DNA of 18,978 bases from an uncultured Leucothrix sp. (GTDB lineage: Bacteria > Pseudomonadota > Gammaproteobacteria > Thiotrichales > Thiotrichaceae): assembly GCA_938004025.1 (NCBI GenBank), contig CALKXC010000440.1, positions 1-18,978 on the forward strand. The letters are read 5' to 3'. This document shows, one piece after another, positions 7,674 through 17,084 of the stretch; position 1 is the stretch's first letter; every line of letters begins with the position of its first letter. The notes under the pieces are model-generated. The model did no database searches. It had not been told where the DNA came from and saw only the letters and a program-made list of their open reading frames with translations. The translations under genes were made by a program, and so were the position numbers.

Positions 7674-10600
7674 GTGTATAGAAAATTAGCAACAGACCCT
7701 GTCGGGGCATGGGATGAATTGCAAGACTATCTTAAAAAATATGTAACCTCGGCTTTTGGAACGAACTCCACGAGCTTTGAGAATGAACGCAAAGCCCTAC
7801 TGGATACACCTGGCGTATTTTTTCAACAACCGTATTTGGAATTATTACCTGAGTACAGGTCTGGAGAAGGGCTGCGTGATCTCACTGCAGCAGATGTTCC
7901 AAATCTGTCCGAAGAGGCGCGTGATGCATTTTTCCAATTGGCAAGCGTGGCCCTTATTCCAAGTGAGTTCAACCTCTTTTCGCATCAACAAACGATGTTA
8001 CGAGAGGCGCTGGTTGGAAAGCACTGTGTGGTTGTCACTGGTACTGGCTCCGGTAAAACTGAAGCATTTCTACTACCAGTCTTAGCAGGGATTATTAGAG
8101 AAGCGAAGTCTGGTAAGGCTGGCTGGAAAAAAGCGGAATCTTCTGTAGTTTCTGCATGGAGTAAGAATAATATCCCTAAATGGGATGAGCGTCGGACAGA
8201 AACTCGCTCGGAGAGTCGAACGCCTGCGGTTAGGGCGCTGCTGCTCTATCCCATGAACGCGTTAGTGGAAGACCAAATTTCACGGCTTCGCGCAGCACTT
8301 GATTCTGACTCAGCACACATCGTTATGGATAAGTACCTTGACGGTAATCGCATTAGGTTTGGACGATACAACGGCAGCACACCAGTCGCAGGGCACCCCT
8401 TTCAAATAAGTGGCGACGGTCAAGTTGAAAAGAATAAGTCCAAACACACTGAGCTGCGAAAAGCACTGAAGAGTGCTATTAGCCAGTACGAGGATTTACG
8501 GGAAAGAATGGCGACCAAGGAGCAAGAACTTACTTTGGCGCGACAGGTGGGTGATCGGGAAGCAATTGCAGCAGCGCAAAAAATACTTAAGCAGTTGGCG
8601 GAGCAAAGTACGTTTATTCCCAGAATGGATGTCAATGCCAGCGAGATGTATCACCGATGGGAGATGCAGGAGTGTCCGCCTGATCTATTGATCACCAACG
8701 TTAGCATGCTATCCATTATGCTCATGCGAAATTTGCACCCTGAACTGGATAACGATCGTGCAGATGCGATGATATTTGACAAAACCAAAGAGTGGTTAAA
8801 CGAAGATACCGAACATCATGTTTTTCATCTAGTCATTGACGAATTACACCTCTATCGAGGCGCTACTGGAACAGAGGTTGCCTACTTGCTGCGTCAACTT
8901 CTGGATCGGCTGGGCCTTGGGCCCGATAGTCGCCAACTACGCATCCTTGCATCGAGTGCCTCTTTAGACGGTAAGAGTGATTCTACTTATGAATTTTTGG
9001 GTGGAATGTTTGGTCTTAGTGCGGATGAAGCAAAAAATTGTTTTCACATAGAAGATGGGGAGTTACGGTATTCAGCAGAGAACTTATCGGATGGTTTGAA
9101 AAACGACTTTGGAACAGAGTTAGCCGCGCAGTGCCTCAAGATTGGTCAAAACGCGAAGGGGTTGCAAGAGGTCACACCTGCGCACAGAGACGCAATCATA
9201 AAGTCCTTGACGATGTTGGCCGACACACAAAAGCTAGAAACTTTCGCCAAGGCGTTCATAGATTTGGATCAGAGGAGGTTTGTGGCGCGCAGCATGACAA
9301 GCTTGGCGCAGAGCTGGTTTCCAATGTTGGACAGTCCTGAAGATCAATTGTTTGCTGCTCGTGGGTTGTGCCTTACGCTTGGGGTAGGCTCAGAATCTGC
9401 TCATCAAGCCGATTTAGCATTGCCAAGGATCCGGTTTCATTGGATGGTGAAGAACATCAATGGCCTTTGGTCAACCATCAGGCTTGGAACTGCGGATGGT
9501 GAGGACACTGAGCGGCGCGTTGGAACGTTGCTTGCTGAACCTGCCATGAGCTATCGAGGCAAAAGGGTCTTGGAAGTTTTGTATTGCGAATGCTGTGGCA
9601 CACAGTTGTTGACCGGTTATAAAATCCCTATTGATCGAGGAAATCGCTTTGAGTTAGCTAACCTTCCGGCTGCGCTTGAGGGTATGCCTGATGAAGCTGT
9701 CCAGTCGCGTACCGATTCACAATCGTACGAGGCGCTGGGTGTGCTCTACTTATTACCTGAAAATGCTAGTGCCCCTGATGCAGCCAAATTAGAATGGCGC
9801 CATGGGTCGATAGCACAATCAGGTAATGGTCATCCGCTAACGCGCTGCGTTGCACGTTGGCAAGAGGCCGTTGTGAATCCAGATACTGCGATTGTTGAAC
9901 TTGGTGGAGTCGTCGACGATCGGAATTTGCGCTGCTTGTGGTTTGAGATAGCGGTGAACGCAGAAGAGCACTCAGACTATTCAGCGATGCCTCAAGTTTG
10001 TCCTAAGTGTTGTATCAATTATTCTGAGAGGCGTGGTGGTAAACGATCGCCAGTAAGGGCGTTTGCGACCGGTCTAACGCAAATATCGTTATTACTCACA
10101 AAGCATCTTATGATGTCGTTGCCTGAAGGTGATGCAAGAAAATTAGTGGCTTTCTCGGATAGCCGGCAGGCAGCAGCCAAGCTGTCGAACGATATCGAAG
10201 AAGAACAATGGCGCCACTTACTTCAATATTTTATTTTAAGTGAGATACGGAGTAGAGCAGGTGATGAGGTTGTTTCGCTCAAGAAAGAATGTTTGGATAG
10301 GGTCAGAAAATCACAAGCTGATAATGATTGGTTAGTTCAAGTTAGATCAACTCTGGATGAAAAGGGTTGGGAAGATTTTCACGAATTTTATACTGACGTA
10401 AACTCTGTCGTTCATAATCCGGATTTAGCAACTGAGAAAGCGAAACGAAAACTAAACCAGATTGAGAATCAAGAATCTGGGGTCATAAGATTAGATGACA
10501 TCTTAGCGATTCCTAACACTGATAAAATGCTGCCTCCAATCTGGAGTAAATTGGCAGCCCTTGGCGTGTCGCCGGCTGGGCCCGAGGTCGGTTTTTTCGC

Positions 10601-13600
10601 TTGGGCAAATCTAATGGAATTCGACACGAATAGTGATTCCAAAGACAGTGTAAAGCTGCGAACGAGTCCGCCTCTAGAGGTTGCTGAGGTCGATTTTCTC
10701 ACCGAAATGGGACTGACATTGAGGAAGCATTCATGGAGAGCACTGTCGGGTAGGCTGCTCTACGACCTTGAATCAAAAGGGTTCGGTTACTTCATCCTGC
10801 CGACAGGGGAGCCAATTAAATTACCTGCCAGTGTTGATGAAGCTCTTTTTCGACAGATTTGCGCAAGCGTCATTCGTATCTTCACCGAGGAATATTGTAC
10901 TGATCCGTATCAGTTCGATCGTGCAATCGATGAGTGGAATAGTGATCACCCCAATGCAGGAACACCTGCTGTAAAGAAGAGACGAGTCTTCAATTACTTG
11001 AACGCCTGTGCCAACGCACAAGGTATTGGGTGGGAGCTCTTAAGAGATGCTGTTCGCGAGACCTTGATCACGGCCGGCCATATTTGGGGGGCGGTGAAGT
11101 TATCCCAACTGTGCGTGAAGGTGGTGGAGCGACAGGCAACGCCTTGGGTATGTATTAACTGCTCGCAGGTTCATTGGCATCCTTCGGGCGGTGTTTGCTC
11201 TCGATGCTGCGAATCGCTAACAACTGAGCCTAATTCGATAAAGACAGCTCTGGACTATGAGCAAGAACATTATTATGCTTCTTTGTCTCAAAAACCCGCG
11301 TCGGCATTTAGAATTCATGCTGAAGAGCTCACTGGTCAAACGGACGACCAAGCGCAACGGCAACGGCACTTTCGGGACATTTTCTATAAAGATGAACTGT
11401 TGGGTGAGCTCGAAGATCAACGACGTGACGTTGTTCCTAAGGTGGACGGTATCGATTTACTCTCGGTGACCACAACAATGGAAGTTGGTGTAGATATTGG
11501 TTCACTGCAGTCGGTATTTCAGGCCAATATGCCGCCTGAGCGTTTCAACTACCAGCAACGCTCTGGTCGTGCGGGTCGTAAACAGCAAGCCTTTTCAGCG
11601 GCGTTGACCTATTGTCGCGGACAGACACATGACCGAATTCACTTCGAACATCCAGAGGAGATGACCAGTGGCATTCCTCCGCAGCCCACTGTCACAGTTG
11701 GTGAAGGTCAAAAAATCTTGGCTGAAAGGCTTATGTCTAAGGAGGTGCTTCGACGGGCTTTTAAAGTAAATGATCTCACTTGGATGGACTCTGGGATACC
11801 AGCGGACTCACATGGCGAGATGGGTACCGTCCAACGCTACAGAGCAGATGAAAATTTGCGATTCGCGCTCGGGCAATGGATAGAGAAAAACCAAGTCGAC
11901 GTTCAACACATTGCTGGCGTGCTGACCAAGGGGACCAAAATTAGGTCTGAGTTGCTGGTTTCTTATATCAACAATGAACTGCTCAGGCGTATAAATAAAT
12001 CCGCAATTGAGGCGACAGATCAATCTCGCGGGCTTGCACATGTATTGGCTGATGCAGGAGTATTGCCTATGTACGGTATGCCTACTGCGATTCGAAACCT
12101 CTTCTTCTACCTTCCTAATGGTAGCGGTAGCCAAGAGCCTAAATCGCTTGATCGCAACTTGGAACAGGCAATCTCAGAGTTTGCGCCGGGCAATGAACTT
12201 GTTTGGGATAAGCGGCTACTGACTCCCATCGGCTTAACCGGACCTATTAGGAAAAATATGAGGTCTCAGAATAACTGGAAAACGGCCTCGACCGCAGTGG
12301 GTGATGTGTCGAGACAAGTGTTTTGCAAGAATTGTCGGTTTTTTCGCATAGTTCCGATCACTGCGGCAGAACTGACAAGCGAAGTAGGCGTTGAGAGATG
12401 TCCAGTATGCGATGTAGAGGATGCCAGAAGTTATGAGGCCGTTACACCTAACGGTTTCATGACTGATTTTGATATTTCAAGGCCATCAAAAGATGCAAGT
12501 TATGACAACGTTGTGTCTTCATATATGGCATCACCGAGTATTGATGCTCAAGAACAGCACCCGCATGGTCGAGCCCAGTTAGCTTTTTCAAGCCAAGGCC
12601 GTGTGTTTCGCATAAGCCAACAAGCCGATGGCACACCTTTCGAATTTGATAGAACCACAAGGCGGAAAACCAAAAATCTTCAATGGGTGCAATCAGAAGA
12701 AGATGAGCTCTGGGTCAAGAGCAACGAAGGCAATGGTACTCGGGTCAGGTTATCAGCATCCAAGACCACTGATTTGCTGAGCGTTCGGTTGATGAACCAC
12801 CAAGGCTTGGCCTTCATCGACGAACGTCGAGAAGTGTCTGCGAGACGGGCTGCCTGGTATTCGGCGGCCACTATTGTCCAGCGCGCGATTGCATTGGAAT
12901 TGGATGTGGATTCAACGGCGATTGAGATCGCGTCAGTACATAGGGTCAATGATGATAAAGATGGAAAAGGGGCTGAACTCTATTTGGCCGATGAGCATCC
13001 TAACGGTGCAGGATTAGTTGGTTGGGCCATGCAAAACTGGACTGAACTATTGGAAGGTTGCACAAGCGCGACGGGTAGTCTGAATCGCATGGGCAGATTT
13101 ATGCGAGATGAATGCGAGCGTGCTGTTGGGGATCAAGATTGGCGAAGCCCTGATGTGCTGCTGAAGGGATTTAGGAATCGCCAGCTGCATGGGTTAATCG
13201 ACTGGAGGCTAGGACTTGATCTGCTAAGCGTGATGAACGACCCAGCGTACATACCAGGTCTTTCGCCGCCTCTGGACGTTCGGGCGGCGGATAAAGAATG
13301 TTGGGAGACACAAGCGCATAGTTTGGCTGAGCAGTTGCTTTTGAGTGTCAGTGCAACTCAGGATTCGAAGCGAATTATGAGTAGTAATGGCATGTTGCAG
13401 GGTGTGATCACACGCGAGAATGAAGTAAAAGTCGCTTATATTGTGTCTCACCCTTTGTGGGAGTTTGACTCGCAAGGACGAGACCCTGTGAGCGAACAGA
13501 TTATTGCTCTGGTAGGGAAAGAATCAGATGTGCAATTAGTGAGATTGTTAGATTCGTTCAACCTTACCCGTAGATTGTCTTGGGTAAGAGTGAACGTGCA

Positions 13601-13925
13601 TCCTTTCTTTCGCGATTTCCCGTTAGACAGTCCAGAGCATGACGATGCAGGTAGGCTTTTCTTAAATGAGTTGGTCAACGGTACCGCAATAGGGTCCACA
13701 TTCGAGTATAAAGAACTGCAATGGACGCGTGTTGCGCAAACCAGTGCGTGGGAAGAGCAAGGTGGAAAGTGGATTATGAGCGATGGGATAATTGAAAGTG
13801 GAGCACCGGCATTTCAGGCGCAAGTACGGTTCGTGCCACCCAGTATTATGATCGTATCTAAAGAGGGAAGGCTTGTACGCGCATCAAGACCAAATTTACT
13901 CGTACTTGCCAAATGCAACAGTTGA
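7674..13925 (+). CDS. druE: DruE-like giant DEAH-type helicase with DUF1998-like region
   Basis: The 2083-residue protein is a superfamily 2 ATP-dependent helicase or translocase. Motif I TGTGSGKTE is at 122-130, motif II DELH at 389-392, motif III SSAS near 427-430, a FSDSRQAAAKL motif near 826-836, motif V TTTMEVGVDIG at 1266-1276 and motif VI QQRSGRAGR at 1294-1302. The two RecA-like lobes are spread over ~1200 residues by large insertions. Cysteine pairs that may bind zinc occur near 636-640 (CECC), 776-779, 1161-1183 (CINC...CSRCC) and 1551-1580 (CKNC...CPVC). DEHPNGAGLVGWA near 1773 is typical of the DUF1998 region shared by DruE, DrmB and relatives. DruE is the defining gene of Druantia; the size and the upstream partner point to type III. 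The start is GTG 7674, after a purine-rich GAAGAGAGAA. The stop is 10 bp before the next gene. A DpdJ- or DISARM-type relative is less likely because their partner genes are absent. Confidence 0.85.
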   Translation: MYRKLATDPVGAWDELQDYLKKYVTSAFGTNSTSFENERKALLDTPGVFFQQPYLELLPEYRSGEGLRDLTAADVPNLSEEARDAFFQLASVALIPSEFNLFSHQQTMLREALVGKHCVVVTGTGSGKTEAFLLPVLAGIIREAKSGKAGWKKAESSVVSAWSKNNIPKWDERRTETRSESRTPAVRALLLYPMNALVEDQISRLRAALDSDSAHIVMDKYLDGNRIRFGRYNGSTPVAGHPFQISGDGQVEKNKSKHTELRKALKSAISQYEDLRERMATKEQELTLARQVGDREAIAAAQKILKQLAEQSTFIPRMDVNASEMYHRWEMQECPPDLLITNVSMLSIMLMRNLHPELDNDRADAMIFDKTKEWLNEDTEHHVFHLVIDELHLYRGATGTEVAYLLRQLLDRLGLGPDSRQLRILASSASLDGKSDSTYEFLGGMFGLSADEAKNCFHIEDGELRYSAENLSDGLKNDFGTELAAQCLKIGQNAKGLQEVTPAHRDAIIKSLTMLADTQKLETFAKAFIDLDQRRFVARSMTSLAQSWFPMLDSPEDQLFAARGLCLTLGVGSESAHQADLALPRIRFHWMVKNINGLWSTIRLGTADGEDTERRVGTLLAEPAMSYRGKRVLEVLYCECCGTQLLTGYKIPIDRGNRFELANLPAALEGMPDEAVQSRTDSQSYEALGVLYLLPENASAPDAAKLEWRHGSIAQSGNGHPLTRCVARWQEAVVNPDTAIVELGGVVDDRNLRCLWFEIAVNAEEHSDYSAMPQVCPKCCINYSERRGGKRSPVRAFATGLTQISLLLTKHLMMSLPEGDARKLVAFSDSRQAAAKLSNDIEEEQWRHLLQYFILSEIRSRAGDEVVSLKKECLDRVRKSQADNDWLVQVRSTLDEKGWEDFHEFYTDVNSVVHNPDLATEKAKRKLNQIENQESGVIRLDDILAIPNTDKMLPPIWSKLAALGVSPAGPEVGFFAWANLMEFDTNSDSKDSVKLRTSPPLEVAEVDFLTEMGLTLRKHSWRALSGRLLYDLESKGFGYFILPTGEPIKLPASVDEALFRQICASVIRIFTEEYCTDPYQFDRAIDEWNSDHPNAGTPAVKKRRVFNYLNACANAQGIGWELLRDAVRETLITAGHIWGAVKLSQLCVKVVERQATPWVCINCSQVHWHPSGGVCSRCCESLTTEPNSIKTALDYEQEHYYASLSQKPASAFRIHAEELTGQTDDQAQRQRHFRDIFYKDELLGELEDQRRDVVPKVDGIDLLSVTTTMEVGVDIGSLQSVFQANMPPERFNYQQRSGRAGRKQQAFSAALTYCRGQTHDRIHFEHPEEMTSGIPPQPTVTVGEGQKILAERLMSKEVLRRAFKVNDLTWMDSGIPADSHGEMGTVQRYRADENLRFALGQWIEKNQVDVQHIAGVLTKGTKIRSELLVSYINNELLRRINKSAIEATDQSRGLAHVLADAGVLPMYGMPTAIRNLFFYLPNGSGSQEPKSLDRNLEQAISEFAPGNELVWDKRLLTPIGLTGPIRKNMRSQNNWKTASTAVGDVSRQVFCKNCRFFRIVPITAAELTSEVGVERCPVCDVEDARSYEAVTPNGFMTDFDISRPSKDASYDNVVSSYMASPSIDAQEQHPHGRAQLAFSSQGRVFRISQQADGTPFEFDRTTRRKTKNLQWVQSEEDELWVKSNEGNGTRVRLSASKTTDLLSVRLMNHQGLAFIDERREVSARRAAWYSAATIVQRAIALELDVDSTAIEIASVHRVNDDKDGKGAELYLADEHPNGAGLVGWAMQNWTELLEGCTSATGSLNRMGRFMRDECERAVGDQDWRSPDVLLKGFRNRQLHGLIDWRLGLDLLSVMNDPAYIPGLSPPLDVRAADKECWETQAHSLAEQLLLSVSATQDSKRIMSSNGMLQGVITRENEVKVAYIVSHPLWEFDSQGRDPVSEQIIALVGKESDVQLVRLLDSFNLTRRLSWVRVNVHPFFRDFPLDSPEHDDAGRLFLNELVNGTAIGSTFEYKELQWTRVAQTSAWEEQGGKWIMSDGIIESGAPAFQAQVRFVPPSIMIVSKEGRLVRASRPNLLVLAKCNS

Positions 13926-13935
13926 ATCGGCAATC

Positions 13936-15591
13936 ATGCCAAAAATAATTGGCCCTATCCCTTATGATAAATGGGAAAAAAGGGTTTGGAATGAACTTCA
14001 GAACCGGTTGCCTGCTAGCTGGAGAGTCGTAAGTAATGTCTCCTATCAGTGGAAAAATACAGACGGTTACTTAAGGGATGGTCAAGCAGATTTCGTGGTG
14101 CTTGCGCCTGGGTTAGGGTTAGCTGTTGTTGAAGTGAAAGGCACGAAGAAAATTTGGGTAGACGATGACGGTATCTGGAACAAGATAGGGTGGAACGGTG
14201 AGAAACTAAAGCTGAAAGAGCCGCCCCCGGAGCAAGCCTGCAGAAATATGCATAACCTCTCAAGCAGAGTCGCCGTTGAGCTTAAGGAGGCTGTGTTCCC
14301 TGGCTTGTTTGGTTGGTTGGTCGTTTATCCTAATGGCGAAGTTCAGGGGAAACTTGACACCTACCTTCCAAGCTCTGTGGTTCAGAAGAAAGACCTACAT
14401 AAAATTAAACACGCGATTGAAAATGTACTTCGGGAACGAGGGAATGCGACAATTGGGAAAAAGTTCACGGATAGCTATACACATAAGGTCGCGCAAATAC
14501 TGTCCAACGCAAATTTTATTGTAAATGCGGTCGATACTGAATTGGATGTAATTGAAGAAGGCGATGATATTGATAAGCTGACAAGGCAGCAGTTTGCGGC
14601 ATTACGCGGGGCTTTTGATTTACCCAGCGTATCGGTTGTTGGGCCTGCTGGCTCAGGTAAGACAATTTTAGCGATGTGGAAACTAGAGGCGATGATTGCC
14701 AGTGGCAGAAAAGCGCTTTTTGTTTGCTATAACACAGCTCTAGCTGACTATCTCAGATATAAACACCACGATATTGCTAGTAATATCGTGAGTATTGACA
14801 ATTACTTTCTAGCAATAACTGAAGTTAGACCTCAAATCGGCAATGACTTCTTCAGAACAAAACTACCAGAGTTGGCTTATATCCCGATAAATGGTATGTC
14901 CGATAGCGAAAAGTTTGATGCCATCATAGTCGATGAAGGTCAAGATTTTGGATTGGCTCGGCTACAAGCGCTTTATTTCCTTCTGAAAGACAGTGGTAGC
15001 TCTCAGTGGTTGGTTTTTTCTGATCAGAGGCAGAACTTGTATCAAGGTGAGCAGACGTATGAGATAGAAGCTGAGGTCACGTTTCGTCTGTACGAAAACT
15101 GTCGAAATACAAAAAAACTAAATTCAGCTACCAACGCGATATGTAAAACAAATGTGATCGCTATGGAAGGTGTTCCCGCAGGCATAATGCCGAGTGTTGA
15201 GTTATGCAAACGTGAGTACATGGCACAAAAAGTCTGGCTGCTAGCGAGCGAATTAAGTCCCGACGGCGGTGCAGTTATACTTTCGCCGTATATGCTCCAT
15301 AATTCCTGTATGAAAGACAGCACGAAAGGGCACGGACTGGAGTTAACGACTGATATTAATTTTCTGGGGAAGTCTGGTTATGTATTCTTTTCAACAATCA
15401 AGTCTTTTAAAGGACTTGAGGCAGGGCATGTTATTTTTATTCATGCTGATGTGCCAGAGGCGAACAAAGCTTTATCGGACGAGGATATTTATGTGGCTTT
15501 TACTCGAGCCAGCACTAGATTAGATGTTCTAACCTCTCAATTAGAGGCACAGACCTGGTATGAGTCCCAGCTATCGGCTCTTTCCTCTTGA
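13936..15591 (+). CDS. NERD nuclease-domain / UvrD-like SF1 helicase fusion
   Basis: From ATG 13936 the product has 551 residues. The N-terminal ~120 residues form a NERD domain, a PD-(D/E)XK-like fold, with QADFVVL (Asp52) followed by VVEVKG (Glu66, Lys68). The rest is a compact superfamily 1A helicase: LTRQQ near 216-220, Walker A GPAGSGKT (236-243), Walker B IIVDEGQD (330-337), VFSDQRQNLYQG near 360, STIKSFKGLE (486-495) and YVAFTRA (519-525). It probably unwinds or senses DNA and cuts it, although NERD cleavage is predicted rather than shown for most members. An in-frame TTG at 13873, inside druE and after a good AGAGGGAAGG, would add 21 residues. I prefer the ATG because the extension lies in druE coding sequence and the family usually begins just before the NERD fold. 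It sits 10 bp after druE, so co-expression with the Druantia-like pair is very likely. All catalytic motifs look intact. Confidence 0.9.
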   Translation: MPKIIGPIPYDKWEKRVWNELQNRLPASWRVVSNVSYQWKNTDGYLRDGQADFVVLAPGLGLAVVEVKGTKKIWVDDDGIWNKIGWNGEKLKLKEPPPEQACRNMHNLSSRVAVELKEAVFPGLFGWLVVYPNGEVQGKLDTYLPSSVVQKKDLHKIKHAIENVLRERGNATIGKKFTDSYTHKVAQILSNANFIVNAVDTELDVIEEGDDIDKLTRQQFAALRGAFDLPSVSVVGPAGSGKTILAMWKLEAMIASGRKALFVCYNTALADYLRYKHHDIASNIVSIDNYFLAITEVRPQIGNDFFRTKLPELAYIPINGMSDSEKFDAIIVDEGQDFGLARLQALYFLLKDSGSSQWLVFSDQRQNLYQGEQTYEIEAEVTFRLYENCRNTKKLNSATNAICKTNVIAMEGVPAGIMPSVELCKREYMAQKVWLLASELSPDGGAVILSPYMLHNSCMKDSTKGHGLELTTDINFLGKSGYVFFSTIKSFKGLEAGHVIFIHADVPEANKALSDEDIYVAFTRASTRLDVLTSQLEAQTWYESQLSALSS

Positions 15592-15826
15592 ATATAGAGC
15601 GGATGACGTAGCTTAGTCTGGACAAATATTACGCCGATTGGTCGTAAGCCTTTACTGCAGGCGGGTTGTGCGTTTTTACGGCGTGATCAATGAAAAAATT
15701 TGGCTGTCTGTAGGGCAGCAATTTATGAACCAAGCATGTCGCGCCACTGTGGTCCGCGAATATTGTGGCCGCATTGACTTTACTGTATTTCCTGCGGATC
15801 TTACTAGCATCAGTTAAGTTGAAACG

Positions 15827-15973
15827 ATGGGTCCCGACCCCTTGCTTATCATCGCTGACATAGTGAATTTCGTGTGGCTTTGCGCAAAGCCTTTGAGGAA
15901 TTTGGCAGCTGAGAATTTGTTTCTTAGAAAAGAGCTCACGCTTTACAAAGAGCGACAGATAAACCGACCTTAA
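15827..15973 (+). pseudogene. Remnant of an integrase-core (rve/DDE) transposase, N-terminus only
   Basis: An open frame of 48 codons from ATG 15827 ends LAAENLFLRKELTLYKERQ before TAA at 15971-15973. The pattern AENLFLRKQLALYxER is the usual start of a group of integrase-core transposases, preceding their helix-turn-helix and DDE domain. No catalytic domain follows, so this is a truncated insertion-sequence relic. The exact IS family cannot be fixed from this length. Confidence 0.5.
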
Positions 15974-16233
15974 TAGTATTAGAAGGCTACTATAAAGTCA
16001 GATTTGCATCTTAATATACGGCTTGAAAAGCAGATTGTGCATTGCTGTTAGGTGTTGAATTTGCGAGAGTTTCTGGACTGCACAAGGAAGAGGCGGGTAG
16101 GGGCGCCCGGCTAAGGGCAATGGCTGCGCTGTGGAGATTGATCGGGTGCCAGATGTGTGATGGAGTGGGCTGATGGGTCGCAGCCGGTGCGTCAAACAGT
16201 ATGTGGGTGGAAAATGGGTAGCCGGCTCACTAT

Positions 16234-16307
16234 TAAAGTATCGTGATTGTAGGTTTTTTGGTGTGGCGACTTGGTAGTAATAGGCAGTTTATTCTTTTTA
16301 TACTGCG
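16234..16307 (+). repeat. Direct repeat, left copy (cassette boundary)
   Basis: The first 21 bases (16234-16254) are identical to 17953-17973, and similarity continues to a shared TTTATTCTTNTTATACT block and TGCG. The left copy has 9 extra bases in the middle (TAGTAATAG). The two copies bracket the PD-(D/E)XK-like and DUF2971 genes. Confidence 0.8.
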
Positions 16308-16466
16308 CAAAATTTTGATGGCAAAACTACTGATTTGTCAAAGTACGTCATTCAGGCTGGCCTTGAACTAGCTGATGAGCTAAAAATTATAGTGTTTCCC
16401 CTCAAGCCACTATCAACATAGAAAATTCGGTTTATCAATAACCCGCACTTATGGATACACGCACTT

Positions 16467-17012
16467 ATGGACTATTTCGAATCAATCGTGAAAACATTGC
16501 TCGAAGAGAACGGCTATTGGTGCCGACAATCTTTTAAAGTAAATGTCACGAAGGAAGAGAAGCGCCAGATAGGCAAACACAGTATCCCCAGACCAGAGAT
16601 TGACGTAGTCGCATTCAAACCAAGTGAAGGACGAATACTAGCTGTAGAGGTTAAATCCTACTTGGATTCACCGGGTGTTAGGGTCGAGGAATTAAAGCAG
16701 CGATATGAGCTGCCAACTGGCCTCTATAAGCTATTCACCTGTGCGTCCTATCGGGATATTCTTTTTAGAGCTCTTGAAAGGGATTTGATGGAGAGTGGGT
16801 TAATCGACAAGCCTTACCCAATCCAGTTAGGTCTGGCAGCAGGAAAAGTATATAAAAAAGCAGAAATTGAGCTAAAGACGTTACTAGAAGATCAAGGTAT
16901 GTTTTTTTGGGGGCCTTCCGATATAAAATCCGGTATGACAAAGCTAGCGTCGAAAGGGTACGAAAATGATCCAGTAGTAATTGCCGCTAAATTATTAGTA
17001 CGTGAAACCTAA
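16467..17012 (+). CDS. PD-(D/E)XK nuclease-like protein, function unknown
   Basis: This 181-residue protein begins with a helix typical of small restriction-like folds (MDYFESIVKTLLEENGYW). It carries PEIDVVAF with Glu44 and Asp46, then ILAVEVKSYLDSPGV with Glu61 and Lys63, the D...ExK arrangement of PD-(D/E)XK nucleases. By this signature it may cut or bind DNA; I do not recognise a named family. There is no membrane or signal segment. The start is ATG 16467. Twelve bases around it are duplicated 16 bp upstream, where a second ATG lies in another frame, and no Shine-Dalgarno is evident, so the start is moderately sure. The DUF2971 gene follows after 72 bp on the same strand, and both lie inside one pair of direct repeats, so they may act together. 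A lone domain of this kind could also be a repair or Mrr-like accessory protein. Confidence 0.7.
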   Translation: MDYFESIVKTLLEENGYWCRQSFKVNVTKEEKRQIGKHSIPRPEIDVVAFKPSEGRILAVEVKSYLDSPGVRVEELKQRYELPTGLYKLFTCASYRDILFRALERDLMESGLIDKPYPIQLGLAAGKVYKKAEIELKTLLEDQGMFFWGPSDIKSGMTKLASKGYENDPVVIAAKLLVRET

Positions 17013-17084
17013 TCAAGCAACGCAGCCAAATTGTTGAGCGCAAAATCGCACTTTGTGGTTTGATATGTTCTTTAGGAAAATATT

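Larger units (their letters stand above)
15592..16466. other. Gene-poor stretch with a transposase remnant
   Basis: About 875 bp lie between the NERD-helicase and the next gene. Apart from the transposase N-terminal scrap at 15827-15973 and the first direct repeat at 16234-16307, I find no gene, tRNA or convincing terminator. A GC-rich patch at 16085-16200 contrasts with AT-rich flanks, suggesting a patchwork of fragments. Just before the next start, CGCACTTATGGA occurs twice, at 16444-16455 and 16460-16471. Confidence 0.5.

Noticed and set aside
11217..11469. Frames on both strands inside the large helicase gene
   Set aside because: They are shadows of the 2083-residue reading frame, without motifs or ribosome sites.
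1062..13925. Druantia type II (DruM, DruF, DruG, DruE) or DISARM
   Set aside because: The methyltransferase pairs with an MvaI/BcnI nuclease on the opposite strand, only one large unknown protein precedes the helicase, and there is no PLD-type DrmC or separate DrmA/DrmB.
13873..13935. TTG start giving a 21-residue N-terminal extension to the NERD-helicase
   Set aside because: A good Shine-Dalgarno-like AGAGGGAAGG precedes it, but the extension lies within druE coding sequence and homologues usually begin near the NERD fold; kept as an alternative only.
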